Assembly: GCA_014305285.1 (NCBI GenBank)
Contig: JACRSG010000008.1
Location: 19,566 to 83,565, forward strand
DNA from: Campylobacter jejuni
GTDB taxonomy: Bacteria > Campylobacterota > Campylobacteria > Campylobacterales > Campylobacteraceae
Direction of reading: 5' to 3'
DNA length: 64,000 bases
Under the pieces are notes generated by a model. It saw only the letters and a program-made list of their open reading frames with translations, searched no databases and had not been told where the DNA came from. A program made the position numbers and the translations under genes. Within the stretch, counting starts at the first letter, position 1. Every line of letters begins with the position of its first letter. This document shows positions 44,911 to 55,656 of the stretch, piece by piece.

Positions 44911-47900
44911 ATGGGTAAAATTATGAAAACTATGGACGGAAATGAGGCTGCTGCATATGCTGCATATGCTTTTACTGAAGTTGCTGGAATTTATCCTATT
45001 ACACCTAGTTCTCCTATGGCTGATTATACCGATATGTGGGCAGCTGCAGGCAAAAAAAATCTTTTTGGAGTACCTGTAAAAATCGTAGAAATGCAAAGTG
45101 AAGCAGGTGCTGCAGGTAGTGTGCATGGATCTTTGCAAGCTGGGGCTTTGACTACAACTTATACAGCTTCTCAAGGATTACTCCTTAAAATTCCAAATAT
45201 GTATAAAATAGCAGGTCAATTGCTTCCCTGTGTAATCCACGTAGCAGCGCGTTCTTTGGCTGCTCAAGCTTTATCTATTTTTGGTGATCATCAAGATATT
45301 TATGCGGCAAGACAAATTGGTTTTGCTATGCTTTGTTCACATTCTGTACAAGAAACTATGGATTTAGCCGGTGTGGCACATTTAGCCGCAATTAAGGGAA
45401 GAGTGCCATTTTTACATTTTTTTGATGGTTTTAGAACAAGTCATGAAATTCAAAAAGTTGAAGTAATGGATTATGCACATTTTGATAGATTATTAGATAG
45501 AGAAGCTTTGCTTGAATTTAGAAATAATGCTTTAAATCCAGAAAATCCAAAAACACGTGGAACGGCACAAAATGATGATATTTATTTTCAAACTAGAGAA
45601 ATAAGCAATCGTTTTTATGATGCTTTGCCTGATGTTGTTAATGAATATATGCAAGAAATTTCAAAAATTACAGGTAGAGAATACAAACCATTTACTTATT
45701 ATGGACACAAGGAGCCAGAACGTGTGATTGTTGCTATGGGTTCTGTAACTCAAGTGCTTGAAGAGGTGGTGGACTATCTTAATGCAAAGGGAGAAAAAGT
45801 AGGGATTTTAAAAGTTTATCTTTATCGCCCATTTAGTTTAAAATATTTCTTTGATGTTATGCCAAAATCAGTGAAAAAAATCGCGGTTTTAGATAGAACC
45901 AAAGAACCAGGAAGTCTCGGAGAACCGCTTTATCTTGATGTAAAATCAGCTTTTTATGGAAAGGAAAACGCTCCTGTTATAGTGGGTGGAAGATATGGGC
46001 TTTCTTCAAAGGATGTTGATCCTGCTCAAATGATAGCAGTATTTGAAAATCTTAAACTTGATAATCCAAAAGATGGCTTTACTGTAGGTATAATTGATGA
46101 TGTAACTCATACTTCACTGAGTACTGGAGAGAAAATTTCACTTGGAGATGAAAGTACGATCGAATGTTTATTTTACGGACTTGGTGCTGATGGAACTGTG
46201 GGTGCAAATAAAAACTCGATTAAAATCATCGGAGATAAAACGGATTTTTACGCTCAAGCTTATTTTGCTTATGATTCTAAAAAATCAGGGGGTTATACAA
46301 GAAGCCATTTAAGATTTTCTAAAAAACCTATCCGTTCAACTTATCTTGTTTCAACTCCGCATTTTATCGCTTGTTCGGTAGCGGCTTATTTGGAAATTTA
46401 TGATGTTTTAGCAGGAATTCGCAAAGGCGGAACTTTTCTTTTAAATAGTATTTGGAATGCTGAAGAAACTATAAGACAACTTCCAGATGCAGTAAAGAAA
46501 ACTTTAGCTGAAAAAGAAGTAAATTTTTATATCATCAATGCAACCAAACTAGCTCGTGATATAGGTTTGGGAAATCGTACAAATACCATTATGCAATCAG
46601 CCTTTTTCAAACTTGCAAAAATCATTCCTTATGAAGACGCACAAAAATACATGAAAGAGCTTGCGTATAAATCTTATAGTAAAAAAGGCGATGCTATTGT
46701 AGAAATGAATTACAAGGCTATTGATGTGGGTGCTGATGGACTTGTAAAAGTTGAAGTGGATCCAAATTGGAAAAATTTAGAGCTTAAAGAAAAAGAACAA
46801 ACCAATGCCTATAAAGGTACTGAATTTGTTGAAAAAATCGTAAAACCTATGAATGCGGCTAAGGGTGATGATTTACCTGTTTCAGCCTTTTTAGGTTATG
46901 AAGATGGAAGTTTTGAACACGGCACAACCGAATACGAAAAACGCGGTGTTGGGGTTATGGTACCAAGATGGATAGAGGCAAATTGTATCCAATGTAATCA
47001 ATGTGCTTCAGTTTGTCCGCATGCTGTTATCAGGCCATTTTTGATTAATGATGAAGAAATAGCAAATGCACCTCGTGGTGTAAAAGATCATGCTTTAGAA
47101 GCTAAAGGAACCAAAGGAGAAAAATTAAGCTTTAAAATCCAAGTTTCTCCACTTGATTGTACAGGCTGTGAGCTTTGTGTTCATGAGTGTCCTACTAAAG
47201 AAAAATCTTTGGTTATGGTGCCACTTCAAGAAGAGATGGATTTTGGTGAGCAAGAAAATGCGGATTATTTATTTAAAAAAATCACTTATAAAGATGATAT
47301 TTTAAATAAAGAAACTACAAAAGGAGCACAATTTGCTCAACCTTTATTTGAATTCCATGGTGCATGTCCTGGATGTGGGGAAACTCCTTATATTACTTTA
47401 ATTACAAGATTGTTCGGTGAAAGAATGATTGTGGCTAATGCTACAGGTTGTAGTTCTATTTATGGGGGTTCAGCTCCATCAACTCCTTATAGAAAAAGTG
47501 TGAAAAATGGACACGGTCCTGCTTGGGGAAATTCACTTTTTGAAGACAATGCTGAGTTTGGTTTGGGTATGAAAATTGCAACCGAAAATACAAGACACCG
47601 CATTGAACATATCATGAATGAAAACATGCAAGAAGTTCCAAATGCTTTATCAGCCCTTTTTAAAGATTGGATTGCAAATAAAGACAATGGTGCTATGTCT
47701 GTGGAAATTAAAGATAAAATGATCCCTATTTTAGAGCAAAATAAAAATATTAAAGCCGTGCAAGATATATTAGAGCTTAAACAGTATTTAAGTAAAAAAT
47801 CTCACTGGATTTTTGGTGGTGATGGTTGGGCTTATGATATAGGCTATGGCGGACTTGATCATGTTTTAGCAAGTGGAGAAAATGTAAATATTTTAGTGCT

Positions 47901-48471
47901 TGATACAGAAGTTTATTCTAATACAGGTGGTCAAAGTTCAAAATCTTCTAGAACAGGAGCTGTAGCACAGTTTGCAGCAGCAGGAAAACCTGTACAGAAA
48001 AAAGACTTGGGACAAATTGCTATGACTTATGGTTATATTTTTGTAGCACAAGTCAATTCAATGGCAAATTATACCCATCTTATCAAAGCTATCACTGCAG
48101 CTGAGGCTTATGATGGACCATCTTTGGTGATTTGTTATTCTCCTTGTATAGCTCATGGTATTAAAGGTGGGCTGGGTTACTCAGGAGAGCAAGGTGAGCT
48201 TGCTACAAAATGTGGTTATTGGCCACTTTATACCTTTGATCCTCGTTTAGAAGAACAAGGAAAAAATCCTTTAACTCTAACAGGAAAAGAGCCTGATTGG
48301 GATTTATATGAGCAATTTTTAATGAATGAAGTGCGTTATAATTCACTGAAAAAAGCAAATCCTAAACACGCTGCTGATCTTTTTGAACGCAATAAAAAAG
48401 ACGCTCAACGTCGCTATAGACAGCTTAAGCGTATTGCTATGGCTGATTATAGTAATGAGGTTGAAAGCTGA
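44911..48471 (+). CDS. por: Pyruvate:flavodoxin (ferredoxin) oxidoreductase, single-chain
   Basis: Converts pyruvate to acetyl-CoA and CO2, reducing flavodoxin. The 1186-residue chain has an N-terminal pyrimidine-binding domain (ITPSSPMADY), a gamma-type domain, two 4Fe-4S motifs (CIQCNQCASVCP near residue 690 and CTGCELCVHECP near residue 750), a further cysteine group CPGCGETPY, and the TPP site GDGWAYDIGYGG near residue 970. It is the fused NifJ form. It is essential in C. jejuni by my recollection. RBS AAGGAAG precedes the ATG. Confidence 0.95.
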   Translation: MGKIMKTMDGNEAAAYAAYAFTEVAGIYPITPSSPMADYTDMWAAAGKKNLFGVPVKIVEMQSEAGAAGSVHGSLQAGALTTTYTASQGLLLKIPNMYKIAGQLLPCVIHVAARSLAAQALSIFGDHQDIYAARQIGFAMLCSHSVQETMDLAGVAHLAAIKGRVPFLHFFDGFRTSHEIQKVEVMDYAHFDRLLDREALLEFRNNALNPENPKTRGTAQNDDIYFQTREISNRFYDALPDVVNEYMQEISKITGREYKPFTYYGHKEPERVIVAMGSVTQVLEEVVDYLNAKGEKVGILKVYLYRPFSLKYFFDVMPKSVKKIAVLDRTKEPGSLGEPLYLDVKSAFYGKENAPVIVGGRYGLSSKDVDPAQMIAVFENLKLDNPKDGFTVGIIDDVTHTSLSTGEKISLGDESTIECLFYGLGADGTVGANKNSIKIIGDKTDFYAQAYFAYDSKKSGGYTRSHLRFSKKPIRSTYLVSTPHFIACSVAAYLEIYDVLAGIRKGGTFLLNSIWNAEETIRQLPDAVKKTLAEKEVNFYIINATKLARDIGLGNRTNTIMQSAFFKLAKIIPYEDAQKYMKELAYKSYSKKGDAIVEMNYKAIDVGADGLVKVEVDPNWKNLELKEKEQTNAYKGTEFVEKIVKPMNAAKGDDLPVSAFLGYEDGSFEHGTTEYEKRGVGVMVPRWIEANCIQCNQCASVCPHAVIRPFLINDEEIANAPRGVKDHALEAKGTKGEKLSFKIQVSPLDCTGCELCVHECPTKEKSLVMVPLQEEMDFGEQENADYLFKKITYKDDILNKETTKGAQFAQPLFEFHGACPGCGETPYITLITRLFGERMIVANATGCSSIYGGSAPSTPYRKSVKNGHGPAWGNSLFEDNAEFGLGMKIATENTRHRIEHIMNENMQEVPNALSALFKDWIANKDNGAMSVEIKDKMIPILEQNKNIKAVQDILELKQYLSKKSHWIFGGDGWAYDIGYGGLDHVLASGENVNILVLDTEVYSNTGGQSSKSSRTGAVAQFAAAGKPVQKKDLGQIAMTYGYIFVAQVNSMANYTHLIKAITAAEAYDGPSLVICYSPCIAHGIKGGLGYSGEQGELATKCGYWPLYTFDPRLEEQGKNPLTLTGKEPDWDLYEQFLMNEVRYNSLKKANPKHAADLFERNKKDAQRRYRQLKRIAMADYSNEVES

Positions 48472-48783
48472 TAAAATATATTTTTAGTGCAACATTGTGT
48501 TTTAATACTTTGTTTGCACAAGATAATTTTGAAGAGTATTTTAAACTTATGGATAAAGAAAATCATATAAATTTTAATACTCTTCAAAACCCATTTGTGA
48601 ATCCTACTTTTGAAAAATTAAGACATATTAAAATTACTGCAATTATGCTTAATAAAGTGAAAATTTATGATCGATGGTATAAAAAAGGTGATATGATCGA
48701 TGATGCTATAATACATGAAATAAATACTAAAGAGATTAAATTCCAATATGATAATTTAGAAATTGCAATCCAAATAAATAAAA

Positions 48784-48806
<23 letters not shown>
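48471..48806 (+). CDS. ctsR: CtsR, transformation-related protein; start codon unclear
   Basis: First gene of the natural-transformation operon. The open frame begins right after the TGA of por: ATA AAA TAT ATT at 48471, preceded by CTG. The peptide IKYIFSATLCFNTLFAQ is a good signal peptide, so the real start should lie near 48468-48471, but no ATG, GTG or TTG is there. The first standard start is a TTG at 48495, which would remove most of the signal. The mature part (about 95 residues) has no known motif. Either a rare start is used or a point change has damaged it. Confidence 0.65.
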
Positions 48807-50188
<1,382 letters not shown>

Positions 50189-50196
<8 letters not shown>

Positions 50197-50797
50197 AATT
50201 ATTCCATTTAGAGAAGAAATTTTTCATCAAATCAATCAAATTTTAGAAAACCAAAAAGCTTTTATTTTTTTATGGGGAAAAAGTGGTAGCGGTAAAAGTG
50301 TATTGTTGCAAAGATTGGTAAAAAAATATAATGTTGATTTTATTAATGAAAATTTTAAAGATCAGAGTTTCTTAAAAGAAAAAATTGAGTTTTTGATTTC
50401 ACAAGGTCAGAGTTTAATCATTCTTGATGAAGTGGGAATGTATGATTATGCAATGTTAGAAAGTATCAGGATTTATAGTGATTCTATAAGTTTTGTTTTA
50501 AGTTCTCATAAAAAGTTAAATATACTTAAAAAAGAGCATTTTAAAAGTCGTTTAAGTGCTTGTTTTGAGTTGAAAAATATCAGTCTTTTAGAGCTTGATG
50601 ATTATATTAAATTGAAATTTGGAATAAATTTTTCAAATCAATGTCTTAAGTTTTTACAAAAAATTTCTCAAGGAAATTTAAGATATATTGATAAAACTTT
50701 AAAAAGTTTTTATGAGATAAATAGTTTTTTTGATAAAAACAAAAGTCAAGAGTATATTTTAAAGCTTAGTGCTTTAGAGAATGGCTTATTAAGGTAA
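50189..50797 (+). CDS. ctsP: CtsP, P-loop NTPase of the transformation operon
   Basis: A 202-residue cytoplasmic protein with Walker A WGKSGSGKS (residues 28-36), a Walker B-like LIILDEVGMYD near residue 90 and the AAA fold. It is thought to interact with CtsX for natural transformation. It is in frame with and overlaps ctsD. Confidence 0.87.
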
Positions 50798-50800
50798 GAT

Positions 50801-51388
50801 ATGCAAGAAAGAATTTATGAACTTGAGCTTAGGTATAAATATTTTTTACTTAAAAAATATTTAAAATATTTATTTTTAATTATTTTAATATTAGTAATAG
50901 CGTTTTGTTCTTTTATGATAATGCAAAAATATGATAAGCAAAAAAATATCTATTTGCAAGCTATTGAACATAAAAAACATTTAGAGCAAAAGATTCTTCA
51001 AGCACAAATTTTACAAGAAAAAAACAAGATTTCTAAGGAAAAGTTATATAAAGAATTAGAAGAAATTAAAGCAGTGCAGGAAAATACACATGTGAGTAAG
51101 ATAGAAATTGATTCTAAGATTTTAAATATTTCTGATTTAAAAAAATCTTTTTATCAAAATCCAAGCTATGAAAAGGCATTAAATTTAGCTAAGAAGTATT
51201 TTGATATTAAAGTTTATCAAAAGACAATATTTTGGGCTTTAAAAGCCAATGAACTTGACAAACAAAAACAAGATTCTTGGCTGATTTTTGCTCAGGCTAA
51301 AAGAGCTTTAGGTGAAGAAAAAGAAGCTCAAAGTGCTTTGGATACTTATATAAATTACTATGGTTTAATGGAATTAGATGGAAAATAG
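50801..51388 (+). CDS. ctsX: CtsX, membrane coiled-coil protein of the transformation operon
   Basis: A 195-residue protein with a single membrane helix (about 22-44), then a coiled coil (about 50-100) and a TPR-like C-terminal part (NLAKKYFDI, WALKANELDKQ). It needs CtsP for membrane organisation in published work, as I recall. No enzyme motif. It overlaps ctsE by 11 bases. Confidence 0.83.
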   Translation: MQERIYELELRYKYFLLKKYLKYLFLIILILVIAFCSFMIMQKYDKQKNIYLQAIEHKKHLEQKILQAQILQEKNKISKEKLYKELEEIKAVQENTHVSKIEIDSKILNISDLKKSFYQNPSYEKALNLAKKYFDIKVYQKTIFWALKANELDKQKQDSWLIFAQAKRALGEEKEAQSALDTYINYYGLMELDGK

Positions 51389-52937
51389 AATGGATAAAAC
51401 TTTTCAAGCTTATATTGACAATGAAATAAGTCTTGATGAAATTTGTGCTAAATTTAATATCACTTCTTGGGATTTTTTTAAAAAATTAGCAAATTTTTGT
51501 AATTTAAATTTTCTTGATTTAGATGAAGATGGTGATTTTATTTATGAAGGCATGCCTTTTTCTTTACTTTTAAAATTTAAATTTTTACTTATTAAAAACA
51601 ATGATGGCTTTATGATTGTTAGATCCAAACCTTGTTCTTTAGAGCTTTTAGAACAAGTTAAGACTTTTATGGTTTGCGAGAAGATCAACACTGCAATTGC
51701 TGATGAATTAAAGATAGCTAAAATTCTAAATCAAATTCGCATCCAAGAGGAGATTAAAAGATTAAGTATTAAACTTAGACTTGAATGGCAAGAAAATCAA
51801 AAAAGAGATGATCAAAGTTGCATCAGTCAAATTTTTGATTTTTTATTGCATGAAATTTTGTCTTTTCATGCGAGCGATATTCATATAGAGGCAAGGAATG
51901 ATGATGCTTTGATTAGGTTTAGGGTTGATGGAATTTTGCGTGAATTTGCTATTTTTGAGAAGGATATTTATGAAGCTTTGGTTTTTCATATCAAATTTTT
52001 AGCTTGTTTGAATTTAGCTGAATCAAGAAAAACTCAAGATGGAAGTTTTGAATTAGATTTTGAAAATGAAAGATACGATTTTCGTGTTTCATGTCTGCCT
52101 TTGATTTATGGTGAAAGTGTTGTTATAAGAATTTTAAAACACGATAAAGAAATTTTGGATTTATATAAATTAAATCTTGGAGATAAAAATTTAGAAATTT
52201 TAAAAAAGATTTTACATCGTCCTAATGGAATGATTTTATTAACCGGCCCTACAGGTAGTGGTAAAAGCACAACTTTATACGCGTGTTTAAATGAGTTGAA
52301 AAGTATTGAAAAAAAGATTATCTCCGCGGAAGATCCTATAGAATATAAAATTCCTTTAGTGCAGCAAATTTTACTTAATTCAAAAGTTGGAGTTGAGTTT
52401 AATAGTGTTTTAAGAGCAATTTTAAGGCAAGATCCTGATATTATCATGATAGGAGAAATCCGCGATGAAGAAAGTTTAGATATTGCACTTAAAGCTTCTT
52501 TAACAGGTCATTTGCTTTTAAGCACCTTGCATACTAATGATGCTCTTAGTACCATTGATAGACTTTTGGATATGCAAGCAAAAAGTTACTTGATAGCATC
52601 GACTTTAAGTCTTGTTATAGCACAGCGTTTGGTTAGAAAACTTTGTCCTTGGTGTAAGCAGAAAAGCAAAAAACATTATATTGAATTTGAAGGTGAATTT
52701 TTTGAACCAAAAGGATGTGAGCGTTGTCATCATAGTGGATTTTTTGGCAGAGAATTAGTCGCTGAATGCTTAGAGATTAATGAAGATTTGGCTTGTGCAA
52801 TTAGGGAAAATCAAGATAAAACGATTTTAATGGATCTTGCAAAAAAACATGGCTTTCAAACCATGTTTGAACAAGGTTTAAAAAAAGCCAAAGAAGGTCT
52901 TACAAGTATAGATGAGCTTTTAAGGGTTGCAAGATGA
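51378..52937 (+). CDS. ctsE: CtsE, GspE/PilB-type ATPase
   Basis: Hexameric secretion ATPase that drives the transformation machinery, 519 residues. Shows Walker A GPTGSGKS near residue 288, DPDIIMIGEIRD (Walker B) near residue 352, the His box HLLLSTLHTNDA, and a zinc site CPWC...CERC near residues 418-455. An ATG 12 bases downstream is an alternative start. It overlaps ctsF by four bases. Confidence 0.92.
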   Translation: MENRMDKTFQAYIDNEISLDEICAKFNITSWDFFKKLANFCNLNFLDLDEDGDFIYEGMPFSLLLKFKFLLIKNNDGFMIVRSKPCSLELLEQVKTFMVCEKINTAIADELKIAKILNQIRIQEEIKRLSIKLRLEWQENQKRDDQSCISQIFDFLLHEILSFHASDIHIEARNDDALIRFRVDGILREFAIFEKDIYEALVFHIKFLACLNLAESRKTQDGSFELDFENERYDFRVSCLPLIYGESVVIRILKHDKEILDLYKLNLGDKNLEILKKILHRPNGMILLTGPTGSGKSTTLYACLNELKSIEKKIISAEDPIEYKIPLVQQILLNSKVGVEFNSVLRAILRQDPDIIMIGEIRDEESLDIALKASLTGHLLLSTLHTNDALSTIDRLLDMQAKSYLIASTLSLVIAQRLVRKLCPWCKQKSKKHYIEFEGEFFEPKGCERCHHSGFFGRELVAECLEINEDLACAIRENQDKTILMDLAKKHGFQTMFEQGLKKAKEGLTSIDELLRVAR

Positions 52938-54115
52938 AATTTTATGAAGTAGAATTTCTTAAAAACAATCAAAATTATATAAAAACTATAAAAGCTGAAA
53001 ATTTGAATACAGCACAAGCAAAAGCCTTATCAAGGAATTGGAAAATTATTGATATAAAAGAAATTCAAAAATCTAATTTTCAGAGATTAAAGGACGAAAA
53101 TTTTATACTCTTTTTTAAAGAGCTGGCTTTATTGTGCGAAGTTGGATTAAGTGTTCAAGAAGCGGTTAAAGAATTATATCTTATGCATTCTTGTAAGATT
53201 ATGAAAAGAATATTAGACAATTTAATTTTAGCCCAAAATCTAAATCAAGCTTTTGAAAATGCTAATTTTGGATTAAATCGTGCGGAGTTAGCTTTGATAA
53301 AAACAGCTGAAAATACAGGAAAAATCAGTGAAGTATTTAGTCAAATTTCTAAACTTCGAGAAAAAAGCATGGAGAGTCAAAAACAATTGAAAAAGGCTTT
53401 TAGATATCCTACTTTGGTTTTTTTAAGTATTATTGGAGCGTTTTTGTTTTTAATGCTTTTTGTAGTGCCCAATTTTAAAGATTTATTTGAAAATTTAGGC
53501 GCGAGCTTACCTTTTATCACGCATGTAATGTTAGAAATTTATAATTTTTTAGATAGCTATGGAATTTTTTGTATATCTTTGTTTGTTGTTTTTATTATTA
53601 TGCTTATTTTGGCTTATAAAAATTTTCATTCTTTTGCCTTTTCTTGTGATTTTTTATTTTTAAAAATACCTTTGATTTCTCGTTTGATTATTTATAATCA
53701 AAATTATTATTTTTTTATGGTTTTTTCCTTGCTTTTAAAAAATGGAATTTCAATATCTAAAGCTTTTGATTTAGCTATTATAGGGCTTGAAAATAAATTT
53801 TTAATTTTTCAGTATAAAAAACTTTTTAGTTTTATAGATTCTGGTCTTGAGTTAAGTCAGGCTTTTAAAAAGATTGATATTTTTGATTCTTTGGTATTTT
53901 CTATGCTTAGTGTTGCAATGAAAAGTGGAAGACTTGAAGTGTTAAGTGAAGAAATTGCCAAATATTATCAACAAAAAAGTGGAAATTTGATGGATAGATT
54001 TTTGGTTTTTTTAGAACCTATGATGACTTTATTTGTGGCACTTTTAGTTTTGTTTTTGGCTTTAGGTATATTTTTACCTATGTGGGAGCTTAGTTCAGGG
54101 GTCAATTTTAACTAA
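52934..54115 (+). CDS. ctsF: CtsF, GspF/PilC-type inner-membrane platform protein
   Basis: A 393-residue protein with two repeated GspF domains, each ending in membrane helices (about 166-186, 208-228 and 365-385), and the conserved FRYPTLVF segment. It anchors the pseudopilus machinery with CtsE. It is the last gene of the operon, ending 8 bases inside the convergent TauE-like gene. Confidence 0.9.
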   Translation: MKFYEVEFLKNNQNYIKTIKAENLNTAQAKALSRNWKIIDIKEIQKSNFQRLKDENFILFFKELALLCEVGLSVQEAVKELYLMHSCKIMKRILDNLILAQNLNQAFENANFGLNRAELALIKTAENTGKISEVFSQISKLREKSMESQKQLKKAFRYPTLVFLSIIGAFLFLMLFVVPNFKDLFENLGASLPFITHVMLEIYNFLDSYGIFCISLFVVFIIMLILAYKNFHSFAFSCDFLFLKIPLISRLIIYNQNYYFFMVFSLLLKNGISISKAFDLAIIGLENKFLIFQYKKLFSFIDSGLELSQAFKKIDIFDSLVFSMLSVAMKSGRLEVLSEEIAKYYQQKSGNLMDRFLVFLEPMMTLFVALLVLFLALGIFLPMWELSSGVNFN

Positions 54116-54872
54116 AATAATCCCAAGCTACTTTAATGATAGTAGCTCCTACAACGATTAAAAATAAAGTTTTTATAAATTTTCCATTGGTTTTTAATAC
54201 AAGTTTTGAGCCTAGATAAGCTCCTAAAACTTGTCCTACACCCATAAGTAAGCCTACAGCCCATAAAAGTTCGTATTGCCATAAAAATATAGCAAGAGCA
54301 ATGATATTGCTTGTGAAATTTAAAATTTTAGTATTAATGCTTGCTTTTTTCATATTAAATCCTAGCAGCATTACATAAGTAAAAATCCAAAACGAACCCG
54401 TTCCAGGTCCTAAAAATCCATCATAAAATCCTAAAGTTAAGCCAGAAATTAAATGAAAAATTTTCATATTTTTTATTTTAGGTTCGCTTTCGTGTTTACC
54501 TAAGTTAGGACGTAAGGCTGTATATAAGAAAGTAAGAGTTAAAAAGATCAAAATAATAAGCTTTAATTGTTCATCTTTTACAAAAAGAACGCTATAACTT
54601 CCTATAGCTGCTCCTAAGGCTGTGAAAAAAACACCCCAAGCAAGATGAGGTAGAGTGGTGGATTTAAAATAAGTTAAAGTAGCTGTAAAAGAACCAAAAA
54701 CACTTTGGAGTTTGTTTGTTGCTAGAGATAAATGTGCAGGAATTCCACAGGCTATGAGTGCTGGTAGAGTAATAAGTCCTCCTCCTCCCACAATAGAATC
54801 TATAAAACCAGCAAAAAGAGCTACAAAAAAAAGTATGAAATAATAAATTGTATCTAAGTACGCAAAGTCCAT
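54108..54872 (-). CDS. Sulfite exporter TauE/SafE family permease
   Basis: A 254-residue membrane protein with about eight helices and the family N-terminus GFIDSIVGGGGLITLPAL, repeated more loosely after residue 140 (GFYDGFLGPGTGSF). Family members export organosulfur compounds or sulfite. The substrate is not indicated. Start ATG follows AAGGAGTG. It is converging on ctsF. Confidence 0.78.
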   Translation of the reverse strand: MDFAYLDTIYYFILFFVALFAGFIDSIVGGGGLITLPALIACGIPAHLSLATNKLQSVFGSFTATLTYFKSTTLPHLAWGVFFTALGAAIGSYSVLFVKDEQLKLIILIFLTLTFLYTALRPNLGKHESEPKIKNMKIFHLISGLTLGFYDGFLGPGTGSFWIFTYVMLLGFNMKKASINTKILNFTSNIIALAIFLWQYELLWAVGLLMGVGQVLGAYLGSKLVLKTNGKFIKTLFLIVVGATIIKVAWDYFS

Positions 54873-54875
54873 TTT

Positions 54876-55640
54876 TCACTCCTTAAATTTGTCAATTTCC
54901 TTGCTTTGCCCTAAACGATAGAGTGCAAAGTCATATTTTATGGGATCATTTGCATCTATTTTTTTTAAATTTTGCGTGAGTTCTAAAACACTTTTATAAT
55001 CATATATTTTACGCTTTAGAAGTCCTAAAGTCAGGGAAATTTTATGCGTATGTGTATCAAGTGGGATTAAAAGATCTTTGGTGTGAATTTTGGTAAAAAG
55101 TCCAAGATCAAGCTCATCTTTTCTAACCATCCATCTTAGATACATATTATAGCGTTTAAGGGGTGAAGTAGGGGTGCTTTGCCAAATTTTTCCAAAGAAA
55201 AAATCATACCCATAACTTGAATACGAATTTAAGGTTTTAATTTTTTGCATAAAAGCTAAGATCGCATCTGTGGTATTTTCTCTTTTTTGATAGGATTGAT
55301 GAAAAAGTTCGTGGAGTGAAATTTCATTTTTCAGCCTTGAAAGAGTGATAAAAATTTCTTGTATATCTTTTTCATTTTGGAAGCGGTATTTTAAGCTTTT
55401 AAGTTCTTTTTTTATTTGTTTTTCTTGAAGGTTTAATAAAGAAAAGTCAAGTTTTTTTAGAAAATTTACTATGTTTTTAGCATTTCCATAGGCAAATAAA
55501 GCGCAAAGTAAGGCAATAAATTCATCGTTGTGAATTTTAGCAATTTGCAAAGGATCTGGAGTTTCAAAAAGAGAATGATTGGTATTTTTTTGATTGGCTA
55601 AAAAATCAAGTTTAGCTTTAAGAGGGATGAAATTTTTCAT
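54876..55640 (-). CDS. TIGR02757 (DUF2400) family protein
   Basis: A 254-residue soluble helical protein of the TIGR02757 family: DPLQIAKIHNDEFIALLCALFAYG near the start and DTHTHKISLTLGLL near residue 195, reminiscent of the helix-hairpin-helix DNA glycosylases. No catalytic role is established. Its stop overlaps the ribosome-site region of the TauE-like gene, so the two are co-transcribed. Confidence 0.78.
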   Translation of the reverse strand: MKNFIPLKAKLDFLANQKNTNHSLFETPDPLQIAKIHNDEFIALLCALFAYGNAKNIVNFLKKLDFSLLNLQEKQIKKELKSLKYRFQNEKDIQEIFITLSRLKNEISLHELFHQSYQKRENTTDAILAFMQKIKTLNSYSSYGYDFFFGKIWQSTPTSPLKRYNMYLRWMVRKDELDLGLFTKIHTKDLLIPLDTHTHKISLTLGLLKRKIYDYKSVLELTQNLKKIDANDPIKYDFALYRLGQSKEIDKFKE

Positions 55641-55656
55641 TTGATATTGCTAGAGT

